Shown here one piece after another: positions 42,598 through 50,997 of a stretch of DNA of 64,000 nucleotides; position 1 is the stretch's first letter; each line of letters starts with the position of its first letter. Under the pieces are notes generated by a model. The model had not been told where the DNA came from, searched no databases, and saw only the letters and a program-made list of their open reading frames with translations. This stretch comes from JAAYJR01 sp964545315. Its GTDB lineage: Bacteria > Bacteroidota > Bacteroidia > Bacteroidales > Prolixibacteraceae. A program made the position numbers and the translations under genes. The stretch spans positions 3,383 through 67,382 of the forward strand of contig CAZJGI010000014.1 of NCBI GenBank assembly GCA_964545315.1, written 5' to 3'.

Positions 42598-42613
42598 GTT
42601 CGCTGAAGCGAAC
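42598..42613. repeat. Small hairpin between convergent pssA and purF-like genes
   Basis: GTTCGC (42598-42603) and GCGAAC (42608-42613) pair around TGAA. It is the only GC-rich structure in the 65-nt gap between the two stops. With no T-tract on either strand it is a weak terminator candidate at best. Confidence 0.35.
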
Positions 42614-42650
42614 GGCAAAGGATAAGACTTTGATTCATTACTGAAAAATA

Positions 42651-44546
42651 TCAATATGCACGGCTGTTTATCCCTTCGATATAATTAATAAATGAAGAAT
42701 TCACCACCCTGTTCCCTCCAGGAGTGGGGTAATCCCCTGTAAAATACCAGTCCCCTGTATCATTAGGACATGCTTTATGAAGATTTTCAATGGTTTGAAA
42801 TACTATCTCCACCTCAGCTTTACATTCATCCGGCTTTAGTAATTTAGCAATTCTTGCGGATATCTGTTGAGGTGTAAATGAACGGTAAATTTCACGTACA
42901 TAATTTACCATCAACTCTTTAGGAAGGTTCTCCTGCTCCTTACATTTTCTGTATACATCCATTATCACCTCATCTCTGCCATCCTCTTTTAAAAGATCAA
43001 TCGCGGCATCAAAAGCGATAAATTTCTCAAGTTGGGTCATATCTATTCCGTAGCAATCGGGATATCGTATTTGAGGAGCTGAGGAAACAACAATTATTTT
43101 TCGCGGATTCAAACGGCCTAATATTTTTAAAATACTGTTTCTCAGAGTAGTTCCACGAACAATAGAGTCATCTATGACAACCAGTGTATCAATGTTTTTC
43201 CTGATCACTCCGTAGGTAACATCATAAACATGTGCTACAAGATCGTTTCGGTTTACATCATCTGCAATGAACGTTCTCAGTTTAACATCTTTAATGGCAA
43301 TTTTCTCAATTCGCGGTTCTACTGCTATAATCCTTCTGACTTCATCATCACTCATTTCCTCATTTTTCTGTAATTCTCTCAATTTCCATTCGTTAAAATA
43401 TTGACGAATACCTTCAATCATACCATAAAATGCAGTTTCAGCAGTATTGGGAATAAAAGAAAAAACAGTATTTTCCAAATCATAATTAACTGCTGCCAGA
43501 ACGCCAGCGCTTAACAGCCTTCCTAATTCTTTCCTTTCACGATAAATTTGTTTATCACTTCCCCGTGAAAAGTAAATACGCTCGAAAGAGCAGGAAGTTT
43601 TTAGATGAGGAGGGCGAATAATTTTTTTATTTATTTTACCTCCCTTTTTAATAATAAGGACACCACCGGGATCTAATTCTGATACCTGATCCCACTGAAC
43701 ATTCATTACTGTTTGGATAACAGGCCTTTCTGAAGCCACAACCACTATCTCGTCATCATAATAATAAAAAGCTGATCTGATACCCCAGGGATCCCTGAGA
43801 ACAAATGCATCCCCGTGTCCTATTATTCCTGCAACAACATATCCCCCATCCCAATCCTTGGAGGCACGTTCCAAAATATTTTGAATATCAAGATTTTCTT
43901 CAATCAATGGTGATATTTCACTGTTTTTATATCCTTCATTCTTAAATTTTCTGAATAACACCTGGTTCTCCTCATCGAGGAAATGTCCCACTTTTTCCAG
44001 GATAGTTACTGTATCAGTATAAGCTTTTGGATGTTGTCCGAGTTCAACAAGAACATCGAAAAGCTCATCAGTATTTGTAAGATTAAAATTTCCTGCCAGC
44101 ACTAAATTTCTTGATTTCCAATTATTTTGCCTCATCACAGGATGAACAAATTCAATACTGTTCCTGCCAAAAGTACCATACCTGAGGTGTCCAAGGTATA
44201 ATTCCCCTGCAAAAGGATAATTCTCATAAGCCCAGTCACAATCTTCTGTATCTATTCCTTTATATAATGCTTTTCTCAGCGGTTTACCCACCTTGTTAAA
44301 TACATCAATTATTGGATTAGAATCAGTTGACCGGTACCTGTTTATATAAGAACTTCCGGGTGTCAGATGATCTTTTACACAAACAATGCCTGCTCCGTCC
44401 TGACCCCTGTTATGCTGCTTTTCCATAAGCAGATAAAGTTTATCAAGCCCGTACTTCCAGGTACCGTATTTTTGACGGTAAAATGATAATGGTTTAAGTA
44501 AACGAATAAGAGAAATGCCACACTCGTGCTTAATCTGATCACTCAT
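42651..44546 (-). CDS. Amidophosphoribosyltransferase family protein (long Bacteroidota form)
   Basis: A 631-aa protein with an N-terminal Ntn-type glutamine amidotransferase domain and a C-terminal phosphoribosyltransferase domain, like PurF, which makes phosphoribosylamine from PRPP and glutamine. The nucleophile is C9 in KHECGISL, exposed after removal of a short propeptide. The PRPP motif is VVIDDSIVRGTTLR in the second domain. At 631 aa it is over 100 residues longer than common PurF, with insertions in both domains and a long C-terminal tail. This long type is known in Bacteroidota; a second, normal-length PurF may exist elsewhere in the genome. Its start overlaps the SPOR gene by 8 nt. 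Confidence 0.88.
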   Translation of the reverse strand: MSDQIKHECGISLIRLLKPLSFYRQKYGTWKYGLDKLYLLMEKQHNRGQDGAGIVCVKDHLTPGSSYINRYRSTDSNPIIDVFNKVGKPLRKALYKGIDTEDCDWAYENYPFAGELYLGHLRYGTFGRNSIEFVHPVMRQNNWKSRNLVLAGNFNLTNTDELFDVLVELGQHPKAYTDTVTILEKVGHFLDEENQVLFRKFKNEGYKNSEISPLIEENLDIQNILERASKDWDGGYVVAGIIGHGDAFVLRDPWGIRSAFYYYDDEIVVVASERPVIQTVMNVQWDQVSELDPGGVLIIKKGGKINKKIIRPPHLKTSCSFERIYFSRGSDKQIYRERKELGRLLSAGVLAAVNYDLENTVFSFIPNTAETAFYGMIEGIRQYFNEWKLRELQKNEEMSDDEVRRIIAVEPRIEKIAIKDVKLRTFIADDVNRNDLVAHVYDVTYGVIRKNIDTLVVIDDSIVRGTTLRNSILKILGRLNPRKIIVVSSAPQIRYPDCYGIDMTQLEKFIAFDAAIDLLKEDGRDEVIMDVYRKCKEQENLPKELMVNYVREIYRSFTPQQISARIAKLLKPDECKAEVEIVFQTIENLHKACPNDTGDWYFTGDYPTPGGNRVVNSSFINYIEGINSRAY

Positions 44547-45027
44547 AATTGTCTGCTTTCAGCGTCGGAAAATCAATGATGTCAGGAACAATAAAAGCTC
44601 CCGGATAATCATTCTGTATTTTCTTATATAATTTCAGCGCTTCATTTTTTGTTCTGAAATCACCTACACGAACCTTAAAATTAGGAGCACTGAATTTAAC
44701 ATGGACATTATACCCGGGGTACTTTGATAAAAATTCCTTTTTTTTATTTAATGCAAGATCTTTTGCGTTTAGGGAAGAACTGAAAAAAATCTCAATCCTG
44801 TATCCATCCAGGCCTTCAATCTTTTTATTATTCTCAATATGCCACTCCAGCAATTTATTTAGACGGCTATCCTGATTAATATCTATTCTGTTCAGAATTT
44901 CCATATAGTCCGGATCTTTTCTGTGTGTCTCTGTCTCTGTGGTTTCATTTAAATTAAAGGATACAGCTTGTGCAGTTACTCCCTGACAAAACAAAAATAG
45001 TGCTATGATGAGAAAAAAAGATTTCAT
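44539..45027 (-). CDS. Exported SPOR-domain protein
   Basis: A 162-aa protein from ATG 45027, with a signal peptide (about 1-19, FLFCQGVTAQA) and a C-terminal SPOR domain (about 75-155: GYRIEIFFSSSLNAKDLA, then VHVKFSAPNFKVRVGDFRTKNEALKLYKKI). SPOR domains bind denuded peptidoglycan glycan strands at division sites. A start 75 nt upstream would put 25 residues before the signal peptide and is unlikely, because the -7 box at 45056-45049 lies inside it. The gene overlaps the purF-like gene by 8 nt. Confidence 0.85.
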   Translation of the reverse strand: MKSFFLIIALFLFCQGVTAQAVSFNLNETTETETHRKDPDYMEILNRIDINQDSRLNKLLEWHIENNKKIEGLDGYRIEIFFSSSLNAKDLALNKKKEFLSKYPGYNVHVKFSAPNFKVRVGDFRTKNEALKLYKKIQNDYPGAFIVPDIIDFPTLKADNYE

Positions 45028-45048
45028 TTTGATCTGTTTTTGCCGGCA

Positions 45049-45056
45049 CAAATATA
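45049..45056 (-). promoter_or_regulatory. -7 promoter box of the SPOR / purF-like pair
   Basis: TATATTTG on the minus strand, 21 nt before ATG 45027, is a full TAnnTTTG match. It would drive both the SPOR gene and the coupled purF-like gene. Confidence 0.45.
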
Positions 45057-45146
45057 GTTTAAAAACCAATATATTAACGGATGTTTTCCGTATCAATTGC
45101 ATAGGTGAAGCTACGTAAAGAAAAAAAAGTAATTAATATCCACAAT

Positions 45147-45896
45147 TTACTCTTCTCCCAGTGCAGCCTCCAGTTCAGGTGTAATTTCCAGGTTATGGTA
45201 TACATTTTGAACATCGTCGTCCTCATCCAGACGTTCCACAAGACGCAATACTTTTTTAGCATCCTCAACCCCGAGAGCCACCGTTGTTACCGGAATACGT
45301 TGTAAACCCTGGCTTTCAGCCCCGATCCCCAATTGTTCAAGTCTGGAAGAAATATTACCAAAATCTTCCAGGGCAGAAGTGATCTCTATAAAACCGTCAT
45401 TTTCTTCCAATTCCTCAGCACCTGCATCAATCATATTTAATTCAAACTTTTCCCTGTTGAGGTTCTTTTTCATAGGTATTACAAATGCGCCCTTTGTGTC
45501 AAACAAATAAGCAACCGATCCGTTGGTGCCCAAATGACCGTTATACTTTGCAAAAATTGACCTTACACTGCTAACTGTTCTGTTATTGTTATCCGAAAGA
45601 CATTCTACAAAAATCGCTATTCCACCCGGCCCGTAACCTTCAAATGTCATCTCCTCAAAACTTGAAGTGTCTTTATCAGCTTTGGAGATGGCCCTTTCTA
45701 TAACATCTTTAGACATATTCTGGCCTTTGGCATTCTGAACAGCAAGACGTAACCTGGAATTAGAATTAATATCAGGTCCACCTAATTTGGCTGCTACTGT
45801 TATCTCTTTGGAAAGTTTTGAAAAAATTTTTGAGCGTTTAGAATCAGCAGCCCCCTTTTTCCTTTTTATTGTTGCCCATTTACTATGTCCTGACAT
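45147..45896 (-). CDS. YebC/PmpR family protein (TACO1-like)
   Basis: The YebC family aids translation of difficult peptide stretches and in some bacteria binds DNA as a regulator. The 249-aa protein from ATG 45896 begins with the family hallmark MSGHSKWATIKRKKGA, followed by DSKRSKIFSKLSKEITVAAK, GGPDINSNSRLRLAVQNAK and, in the second domain, EGYGPGGIAIFVECLSDNNNRT. A GTG 3 nt upstream is also in frame but the ATG fits the family. The gene is followed by the SPOR gene after 119 nt. Confidence 0.95.
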   Translation of the reverse strand: MSGHSKWATIKRKKGAADSKRSKIFSKLSKEITVAAKLGGPDINSNSRLRLAVQNAKGQNMSKDVIERAISKADKDTSSFEEMTFEGYGPGGIAIFVECLSDNNNRTVSSVRSIFAKYNGHLGTNGSVAYLFDTKGAFVIPMKKNLNREKFELNMIDAGAEELEENDGFIEITSALEDFGNISSRLEQLGIGAESQGLQRIPVTTVALGVEDAKKVLRLVERLDEDDDVQNVYHNLEITPELEAALGEE

Positions 45897-45993
45897 CACA
45901 TTGAATTTTAAGATACCGTTAATATAACAAAAATGAACCGGACTGGAAAAAAATCAAAAAAATATTAAGACTTTTTGATTTAATTAAATGAAT

Positions 45994-46001
45994 TACCTTT
46001 G
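45994..46001 (+). promoter_or_regulatory. -7 promoter box of miaB
   Basis: TACCTTTG is a full TAnnTTTG match; TTTG occurs at 45974-45977, a 16-nt spacer, slightly short. Only 12 nt separate the box from ATG 46014, so the leader should be a few nt long. The box overlaps the in-frame TTG at 45999, which argues against that start. Confidence 0.45.
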
Positions 46002-46013
46002 CCGTCAGAAAAG

Positions 46014-47360
46014 ATGAAAAAGAAAAAATTATATATCGAGACTTACGGCTGTCAAATGAATATAGCTGACAGTGAAGTTGTTGCAGCAATTTTACAGGAA
46101 AAACAGTACCTGCTGACTGTATCTCCTGATGATGCCGACATAATTTTTCTTAATACCTGTTCTGTAAGAGAAAATGCAGAACAACGTATTTGGGGAAGAA
46201 TAATGCATTATAACGCATTGAGAAAAAAAAACAGACCATTGCTTATCGGAATTCTCGGTTGCATGGCAGAAAGAGTTGGTGAAGAATTTCTCACAAGCGG
46301 GAAGGTAAATCTTGTAGCCGGTCCCGATTCCTATCGTGATCTGCCCTGGCTGATTGAAAAAGCTGAGTCGGGAGAGCAAGCTCTAAACATCCAACTATCA
46401 ACAGTGGAAACATATGACAAAATAACCCCTGTTAGAATGGGTGACCTTTCAATATCCGGATATGTCAGTATTACAAGAGGATGTAATAATTTTTGCACAT
46501 ACTGTATTGTACCATATACAAGAGGAAGGGAAAGAAGCAGGGACCCCGAAGATATATTGAATGAGGTTAAAGACCTGAATACAAAAAATTATCGGGAAGT
46601 AACACTTCTTGGTCAAAATGTGAATTCTTATAAATATTGGCACGAGAATTCAAAAAAACCAGTTCGATTTTGGGACTTGCTGGAAAGAACAGCACAGGAA
46701 GCTCCCGGCATGAGAGTCCGTTTTACTACATCCCATCCTAAAGATATGTCGGATAAAGTTCTGTCGATCATGGCCGAATACCGAAATATCTGTAAACATA
46801 TTCATCTTCCGGTGCAATCAGGTAGTTCCCGTATCTTGAAACTCATGAACAGAAAATATGACAGGGAATGGTATCTTGACAGAATATCAGCTATCAAAAC
46901 TGTTTTACCCGGCTGTGGTTTGTCAACAGATATAATGACAGGTTTTTGTACTGAAACTAAAGAAGACCATGAACATACAATTTCGCTTATGAAAGAAGTT
47001 AATTTCGATATGGCCTTTATGTTTAAATATTCTGAAAGACCGGGTACCTATGCTGCAAAAAATATGGCAGATGATGTTCCTGAAGCAATAAAAATTAAAA
47101 GACTCAATGAAATAATAACCCTTCAGAATAAAATTTCTCTCCAAAATAACAAAAAGGATATAGGAAAAACCTTTGAGCTGCTAGTGGAAGGAAGGTCAAA
47201 AAAATCTGATGAGATGTTATTTGGAAGAACATCTCAAAACAAGGTGACAGTATTTCCTAAATATAATTTCAAAAAAGGGGATATAGTCACCGTTGAAATA
47301 CAAAAATGTACCCAAACAACCCTAATAGGAGATATCGTGTTGGATAAAAAATTGATTTGA
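46014..47360 (+). CDS. miaB: tRNA (i6A37) methylthiotransferase MiaB
   Basis: MiaB is a radical-SAM enzyme that turns N6-isopentenyladenosine-37 of UNN-decoding tRNAs into the ms2i6A form. From ATG 46014 the protein has 448 aa. The UPF0004 cysteines are C13 in YGCQMN, C49 in NTCSVRE and C83 in LGCMAER; the radical-SAM motif is CNNFCTYC followed by IVPYTRGRERSR, and a C-terminal TRAM domain covers about 385-445. It is the functional partner of the MtaB paralog at 248. An in-frame TTG at 45999 is less likely. Confidence 0.96.
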   Translation: MKKKKLYIETYGCQMNIADSEVVAAILQEKQYLLTVSPDDADIIFLNTCSVRENAEQRIWGRIMHYNALRKKNRPLLIGILGCMAERVGEEFLTSGKVNLVAGPDSYRDLPWLIEKAESGEQALNIQLSTVETYDKITPVRMGDLSISGYVSITRGCNNFCTYCIVPYTRGRERSRDPEDILNEVKDLNTKNYREVTLLGQNVNSYKYWHENSKKPVRFWDLLERTAQEAPGMRVRFTTSHPKDMSDKVLSIMAEYRNICKHIHLPVQSGSSRILKLMNRKYDREWYLDRISAIKTVLPGCGLSTDIMTGFCTETKEDHEHTISLMKEVNFDMAFMFKYSERPGTYAAKNMADDVPEAIKIKRLNEIITLQNKISLQNNKKDIGKTFELLVEGRSKKSDEMLFGRTSQNKVTVFPKYNFKKGDIVTVEIQKCTQTTLIGDIVLDKKLI

Positions 47361-47487
47361 AGCTTCTTAACCATAATTTAACAAATCCTATAGATTTTTC
47401 CCTATAAATAGCTTATATTTACATCTACTATCAATATTTACTAATCTTTTCCTTTAAAAAATTTTTGACAGATAAAAACTTAATGTT

Positions 47488-47823
47488 ATGAGTAAAATAT
47501 TTGCCATTTCATCATCAGGGAAAACAGAAAAAAGCTTTTTAGATCTTCGTTTTGGAAAATGTGAGAATATAGTTATTTACGATTCCGGGACTAATGAGTT
47601 TAAAATTATTGACAACCCTTATAAATCTAATGATCAAAGCGGACTGAAACTGGTCAGGTTTCTTCAGAAACAGGGTGTATCTTCCATCATCACAGGAGAG
47701 GTTGGCCCTCAGGTAAGCAAACTGCTTGACAAGAAGAAATTACAATTGGTATTAATGCATGAGGAAAAGATAAAGATTGAAGATATACTGGCCAGGATAA
47801 AATCAAAAAAAGAGCATCAATAG
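47488..47823 (+). CDS. Dinitrogenase iron-molybdenum cofactor (NifX/NifB C-terminal) family protein
   Basis: A 111-aa single-domain protein of the NifX/NafY/NifB-C family. The N-terminus MSKIFAISSSGKTEKSFLDLRFGKCENIVIYD, the FGK motif and SGLKLVRFLQKQGVSSIITGEVGPQVSKLL fit the fold, which binds iron-sulfur or molybdenum cofactors. No nif genes are present in the window, so a role in nitrogen fixation is not supported; such orphan genes are common in anaerobes. Its stop overlaps the end of the convergent yjjX by 7 nt. Confidence 0.83.
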   Translation: MSKIFAISSSGKTEKSFLDLRFGKCENIVIYDSGTNEFKIIDNPYKSNDQSGLKLVRFLQKQGVSSIITGEVGPQVSKLLDKKKLQLVLMHEEKIKIEDILARIKSKKEHQ

Positions 47824-48335
47824 AGGTCAGGATTAACAAATGGTATCAAGGCCAGAGTTACAGCATGTTTGTATAATTCAACCCTGTCTATCCTGTTGTG
47901 TGTAAGCAATCCGACAGCTCCGGCCTTCTGCTTTGAATTATCAACATTAAAGACTATATCATTAGCTGTCCCCAATTCCATGCCCCCTGCAATCAGATGG
48001 GAAACCTTCGCCGGTAACACAAATGAGGCAGAACGTGCTTCCCCAAATTTACCCGCTGAATAAACTACTACCCATGCAAAAGCGATTAAGTCCTGCTCCC
48101 GTGCCTGAATACCACCCTCAATTGCTACCCAAAAATCAGCATCATTGATTTTTTTTCTGATCTCTGTCACCCTGTTTCTGGCGCCGGTTAAAGTTTCCTG
48201 ATCGGTCAAGGGTTGTTCTGAGACCCCTGAAGATGATACTATTCCCTGTATTTCGTTATCTTTAAAAAATAAATTAAATGATTTTAGTACTGCCTTAATT
48301 TTTATTGGATTTTCTGATGCTACAATAACTTTCAT
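47817..48335 (-). CDS. yjjX: Inosine/xanthosine triphosphatase (YjjX/DUF84 family)
   Basis: This enzyme hydrolyses ITP and XTP to keep damaged purines out of nucleic acids. The 172-aa protein begins KVIVASENPIKIKAV, with SGVSEQPLTDQETLTGARNR, WVAIEGGIQ and GTANDIVF (DUF84 hallmarks). It differs from the Ham1/RdgB family. It converges with the NifX-like gene and starts 39 nt from the divergent GNAT gene. Confidence 0.88.
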   Translation of the reverse strand: MKVIVASENPIKIKAVLKSFNLFFKDNEIQGIVSSSGVSEQPLTDQETLTGARNRVTEIRKKINDADFWVAIEGGIQAREQDLIAFAWVVVYSAGKFGEARSASFVLPAKVSHLIAGGMELGTANDIVFNVDNSKQKAGAVGLLTHNRIDRVELYKHAVTLALIPFVNPDLY

Positions 48336-48374
48336 TATAGGGTATTTATTATTTTCGCCTGATAAAAATGAAAA

Positions 48375-48821
48375 ATGTTAGTCAGAATAGCAAAAATTGA
48401 AGATATAAATTCGATTTTGGATTTTCAGTTGGCTATGGCTAAAGAGACTGAAACCATTGACCTTGACCCGGAAACAGTATTTAAAGGGGTGTCAGCAGTA
48501 ATTGAAGACCGCAATAAAGGTTGTTATTATCTGGCAGAGACAGACGGTAAAATTATAGGATCACTTCTGACTACTTATGAATGGAGCGACTGGAGAAACG
48601 GGACTGTAATCTGGATACAATCTGTATATGTAATACCCGGGTATCGCAGAAGAGGTGTATACAGCAAGCTATACTCCCACGTAAAACAAATGGTACTTGA
48701 TGATAAAAACCTTAAAGGTATTCGTTTATATGCTGATAAAATGAATCACTCTGCCCAAAAAGCCTACAAAAAACTGGGTATGAACGCAGACCATTACATT
48801 ACATTCGAATGGTTAAAATAA
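48375..48821 (+). CDS. GNAT family N-acetyltransferase
   Basis: A 148-aa acetyltransferase. It has the N-terminal LVRIAKIEDINSILDFQLAM, the beta4 strand TVIWIQSVYVIPGYRRRGVYSKLY, in which RRRGVY is the acetyl-CoA-binding Q/RxxGxG/A-type loop, and RLYADKMNHSAQKAYKKLGM. The acceptor (small molecule or protein amino group) is unknown. It is followed by an AlbA_2 gene after 9 nt. Confidence 0.88.
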   Translation: MLVRIAKIEDINSILDFQLAMAKETETIDLDPETVFKGVSAVIEDRNKGCYYLAETDGKIIGSLLTTYEWSDWRNGTVIWIQSVYVIPGYRRRGVYSKLYSHVKQMVLDDKNLKGIRLYADKMNHSAQKAYKKLGMNADHYITFEWLK

Positions 48822-48830
48822 TTATATCTT

Positions 48831-49493
48831 GTGAATTTATATTTACAAAAACTGATAGATGAGGGTGAACACCAAAAACAGGATTTTAAATTCTGTATTA
48901 ATGACTCCAAAAAAATTGCCAAATCGCTCGTCGCTTTCGCCAATACAGATGGGGGCAGATTACTTATTGGTGTAAAAGATAATGGTAAGATCGCAGGTAT
49001 ACGTACTGAGGAAGAATTTTATATGGTTGAATCTGCAGCAAAAATATTTAGCCGGCCACAGATAGCATTTTCTACAAAACAGTGGATATCTGATGACAAA
49101 ATCGTACTTGAGATATCAGTCAAACCAAGTAACAAAAAACCTCATTTTGCTCTGGACGAAAGTGGTAAATGGTTAGCATATTCCCGGGTTAAGGATGAAA
49201 ACGTTTTAACTCATAAAATTCAAATTCTGGCCTGGCAAAAACAAAACAGCTCAAAAGGTTTATATTTCTCTTATACAGATGATGAACAATTATTGATTAA
49301 TTACCTGCTGAAAAATAATAGCATATCACTTTCAAAATTTATTAGATCAGCTCATATAACTAAAAAAAAGGCTGAGGATATACTTAGCAATTTTGTAATT
49401 ATGGATATTATAAAAATAATCACTACCAGAGAAAAGACTACCTTCATGCTAAATTCTAAATTTGATGTGGCTATTTTAGACAAGTTCAGATAA
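48831..49493 (+). CDS. AlbA_2 (schlafen-like) domain protein
   Basis: A 220-aa protein starting at GTG 48831. The AlbA_2 domain spans about 10-115: EGEHQKQDFKFCIND, then IAKSLVAFANTDGGRLLIGVKDNGKIAGI, the usual pattern of this putative DNA/RNA-binding or helicase-associated domain, without the longer C-terminal winged-helix HATPase-like extension of bigger relatives. The C-terminal part (about 140-215) is helical and may be a winged helix. It probably acts as a regulator or nucleic-acid-binding factor; targets are unknown. Confidence 0.8.
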   Translation: MNLYLQKLIDEGEHQKQDFKFCINDSKKIAKSLVAFANTDGGRLLIGVKDNGKIAGIRTEEEFYMVESAAKIFSRPQIAFSTKQWISDDKIVLEISVKPSNKKPHFALDESGKWLAYSRVKDENVLTHKIQILAWQKQNSSKGLYFSYTDDEQLLINYLLKNNSISLSKFIRSAHITKKKAEDILSNFVIMDIIKIITTREKTTFMLNSKFDVAILDKFR

Positions 49494-49525
49494 AAATAAT
49501 TAAGTCGGATGAACTTCTGACCGTC

Positions 49526-49533
49526 TATATTTG
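49526..49533 (+). promoter_or_regulatory. -7 promoter box of the alkaline phosphatase gene
   Basis: TATATTTG is a full match, 37 nt before ATG 49571. A second match, TAATTTTG, is at 49537-49544. Neither has a clear TTTG at -33. Confidence 0.35.
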
Positions 49534-49570
49534 TTTTAATTTTGCTGAAATTTTATAAAAAAATAAAAAA

Positions 49571-50722
49571 ATGACTCGCAAAATATTTGTTTTAGTTGTA
49601 ACCCTTGTTATGGGTATTTCGCTGTATTCACAAAACAATGCAGCAGATGATAACACCGGAAAAGACAAAGTGTGGAATAAAGGTGAAATCCACCAGGTAA
49701 AAACCTTCTCACAAAAATTTAGATCAAAAAAACCAAAAAATATTATTCTTTTTATTGGCGACGGAATGGGTGTTTCACAGGTACATGCAGCATTGACAGG
49801 AAACAAAGGAAGCCTGTTTATTGAAAATATGAAATATACAGGTTTTTCAAAGACATCATCAGGTGATAAATATATAACCGATTCAGCAGCTGGAGGAACA
49901 GCTCTTTCATCCGGAGTAAAAACATATAATGGAGCGATTGGTGTGGATATGGATAAAAATCCTGTGAAAACAATTCTTGAGGAGGCAGAAGAAGCAGGAT
50001 TATCTACCGGACTGGTTTCAACATCAGCTATAACCCATGCAACTCCTGCATCATTCATAGCACATCAGCCGAACAGAAATATGTACGAGGAAATTGCAGC
50101 TGATTTTCTCAAAACCGATATTGAGGTTTTCATTGGAGGAGGTTACAAACATTTTACAGAACGTAAAGATGGCCGTAATCTTATATCTGAACTCAAACAA
50201 AAGGGATATACAATAGAACAAGATATCAATAAATTAAATCAGGTTACGGATGGTAAACTGGCCGGACTCGTTGCTAATGAGCATACAGGCAGGATAGATG
50301 AACGGGGAAATATGTTACCTGTTGCAGTAAACACAGCTCTCAATATCTTAAAAAAGAATAAAAAAGGATTTTTCTTAATGGTTGAAGGTTCCCAAATCGA
50401 CTGGGGAGGCCATGCCGGAAATACAGTATATATTGTGGAAGAGATGCTTGACCTGGACCGGAGCATAGGCAAAGCTTTGGAATTTGCCGAAAAAGATGGA
50501 AAGACACTCGTAATACTTACAGCAGATCACGAGACCGGCGGAATGGTAGTTCTGGATGGCAACTATGAAAATGGAATGGTTAAAGGTGAATTCACCACAG
50601 GTGACCATACAGGACTTATGGTACCCATATTTGCATATGGACCGGGAGCTAAAGAATTTATTGGCATTATGGAAAATACTGAGTTGAATAGTAAGTTGAA
50701 AAATATCCTAATCAGGAAGTAA
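49571..50722 (+). CDS. phoA: Alkaline phosphatase
   Basis: A secreted, metal-dependent phosphomonoesterase of the PhoA family (383 aa, signal peptide about 1-19). IILFIGDGMGVSQ carries the first metal-binding Asp; the nucleophilic Ser is in ITDSAAGGTALSSG; further zinc ligands are in QIDWGGHAGN and LTADHETGG; a final HT in GDHTGLMVPIFA closes the site. It releases phosphate from organic sources in the periplasm. I see no convincing PHO box. The neighbouring BASS transporter lies 275 nt downstream with its own gap. Confidence 0.94.
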   Translation: MTRKIFVLVVTLVMGISLYSQNNAADDNTGKDKVWNKGEIHQVKTFSQKFRSKKPKNIILFIGDGMGVSQVHAALTGNKGSLFIENMKYTGFSKTSSGDKYITDSAAGGTALSSGVKTYNGAIGVDMDKNPVKTILEEAEEAGLSTGLVSTSAITHATPASFIAHQPNRNMYEEIAADFLKTDIEVFIGGGYKHFTERKDGRNLISELKQKGYTIEQDINKLNQVTDGKLAGLVANEHTGRIDERGNMLPVAVNTALNILKKNKKGFFLMVEGSQIDWGGHAGNTVYIVEEMLDLDRSIGKALEFAEKDGKTLVILTADHETGGMVVLDGNYENGMVKGEFTTGDHTGLMVPIFAYGPGAKEFIGIMENTELNSKLKNILIRK

Positions 50723-50926
50723 TAATTAATATTACATTTAGACAAGCTCTTAAAGACAGCTCCTCAATTTTTCTGATAAAAATTTAATAACTACAGTTTA
50801 TTAAATTCTTTTATAGCAGTGGCGATTATATCAGGATTTGATCCGGATTCTGTTAATCGGTGAAACTCCATAAGTCATTTAATTGAAAATTAAATTCTTA
50901 ATTAAGTTATATTCACATAATTAAAA

Positions 50927-50954
50927 GGAATAACTAATTTTTTATTGTTATTCC
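50927..50954. repeat. 8-bp inverted repeat in the phoA-BASS gap
   Basis: GGAATAAC (50927-50934) and GTTATTCC (50947-50954) pair around a 12-nt AT loop; the plus strand continues with a T-rich stretch. It could terminate the phoA transcript or be a regulator site before the transporter gene. The rest of 50723-50997 shows nothing clear. Confidence 0.4.
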
Positions 50955-50997
50955 CATTTGTTTTTATATTTTCGGATAATTCTTAAAGTGATGTGTT

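Noticed and set aside
45028..45102. Longer N-terminus for the SPOR protein
   Set aside because: It would precede the signal peptide and contain the -7 promoter box.
47488..47823. Nitrogen-fixation locus
   Set aside because: Only one NifX-like domain gene is present; no nitrogenase or nifB/E/N genes are seen.
48831..49493. Phage-defence system based on the AlbA_2 protein
   Set aside because: No nuclease, ATPase partner, integrase or other defence gene is next to it; the neighbours are housekeeping genes.
49525..50058. 177-codon open frame opposite phoA
   Set aside because: It is a shadow of the phosphatase gene, whose active-site motifs are clear on the other strand.
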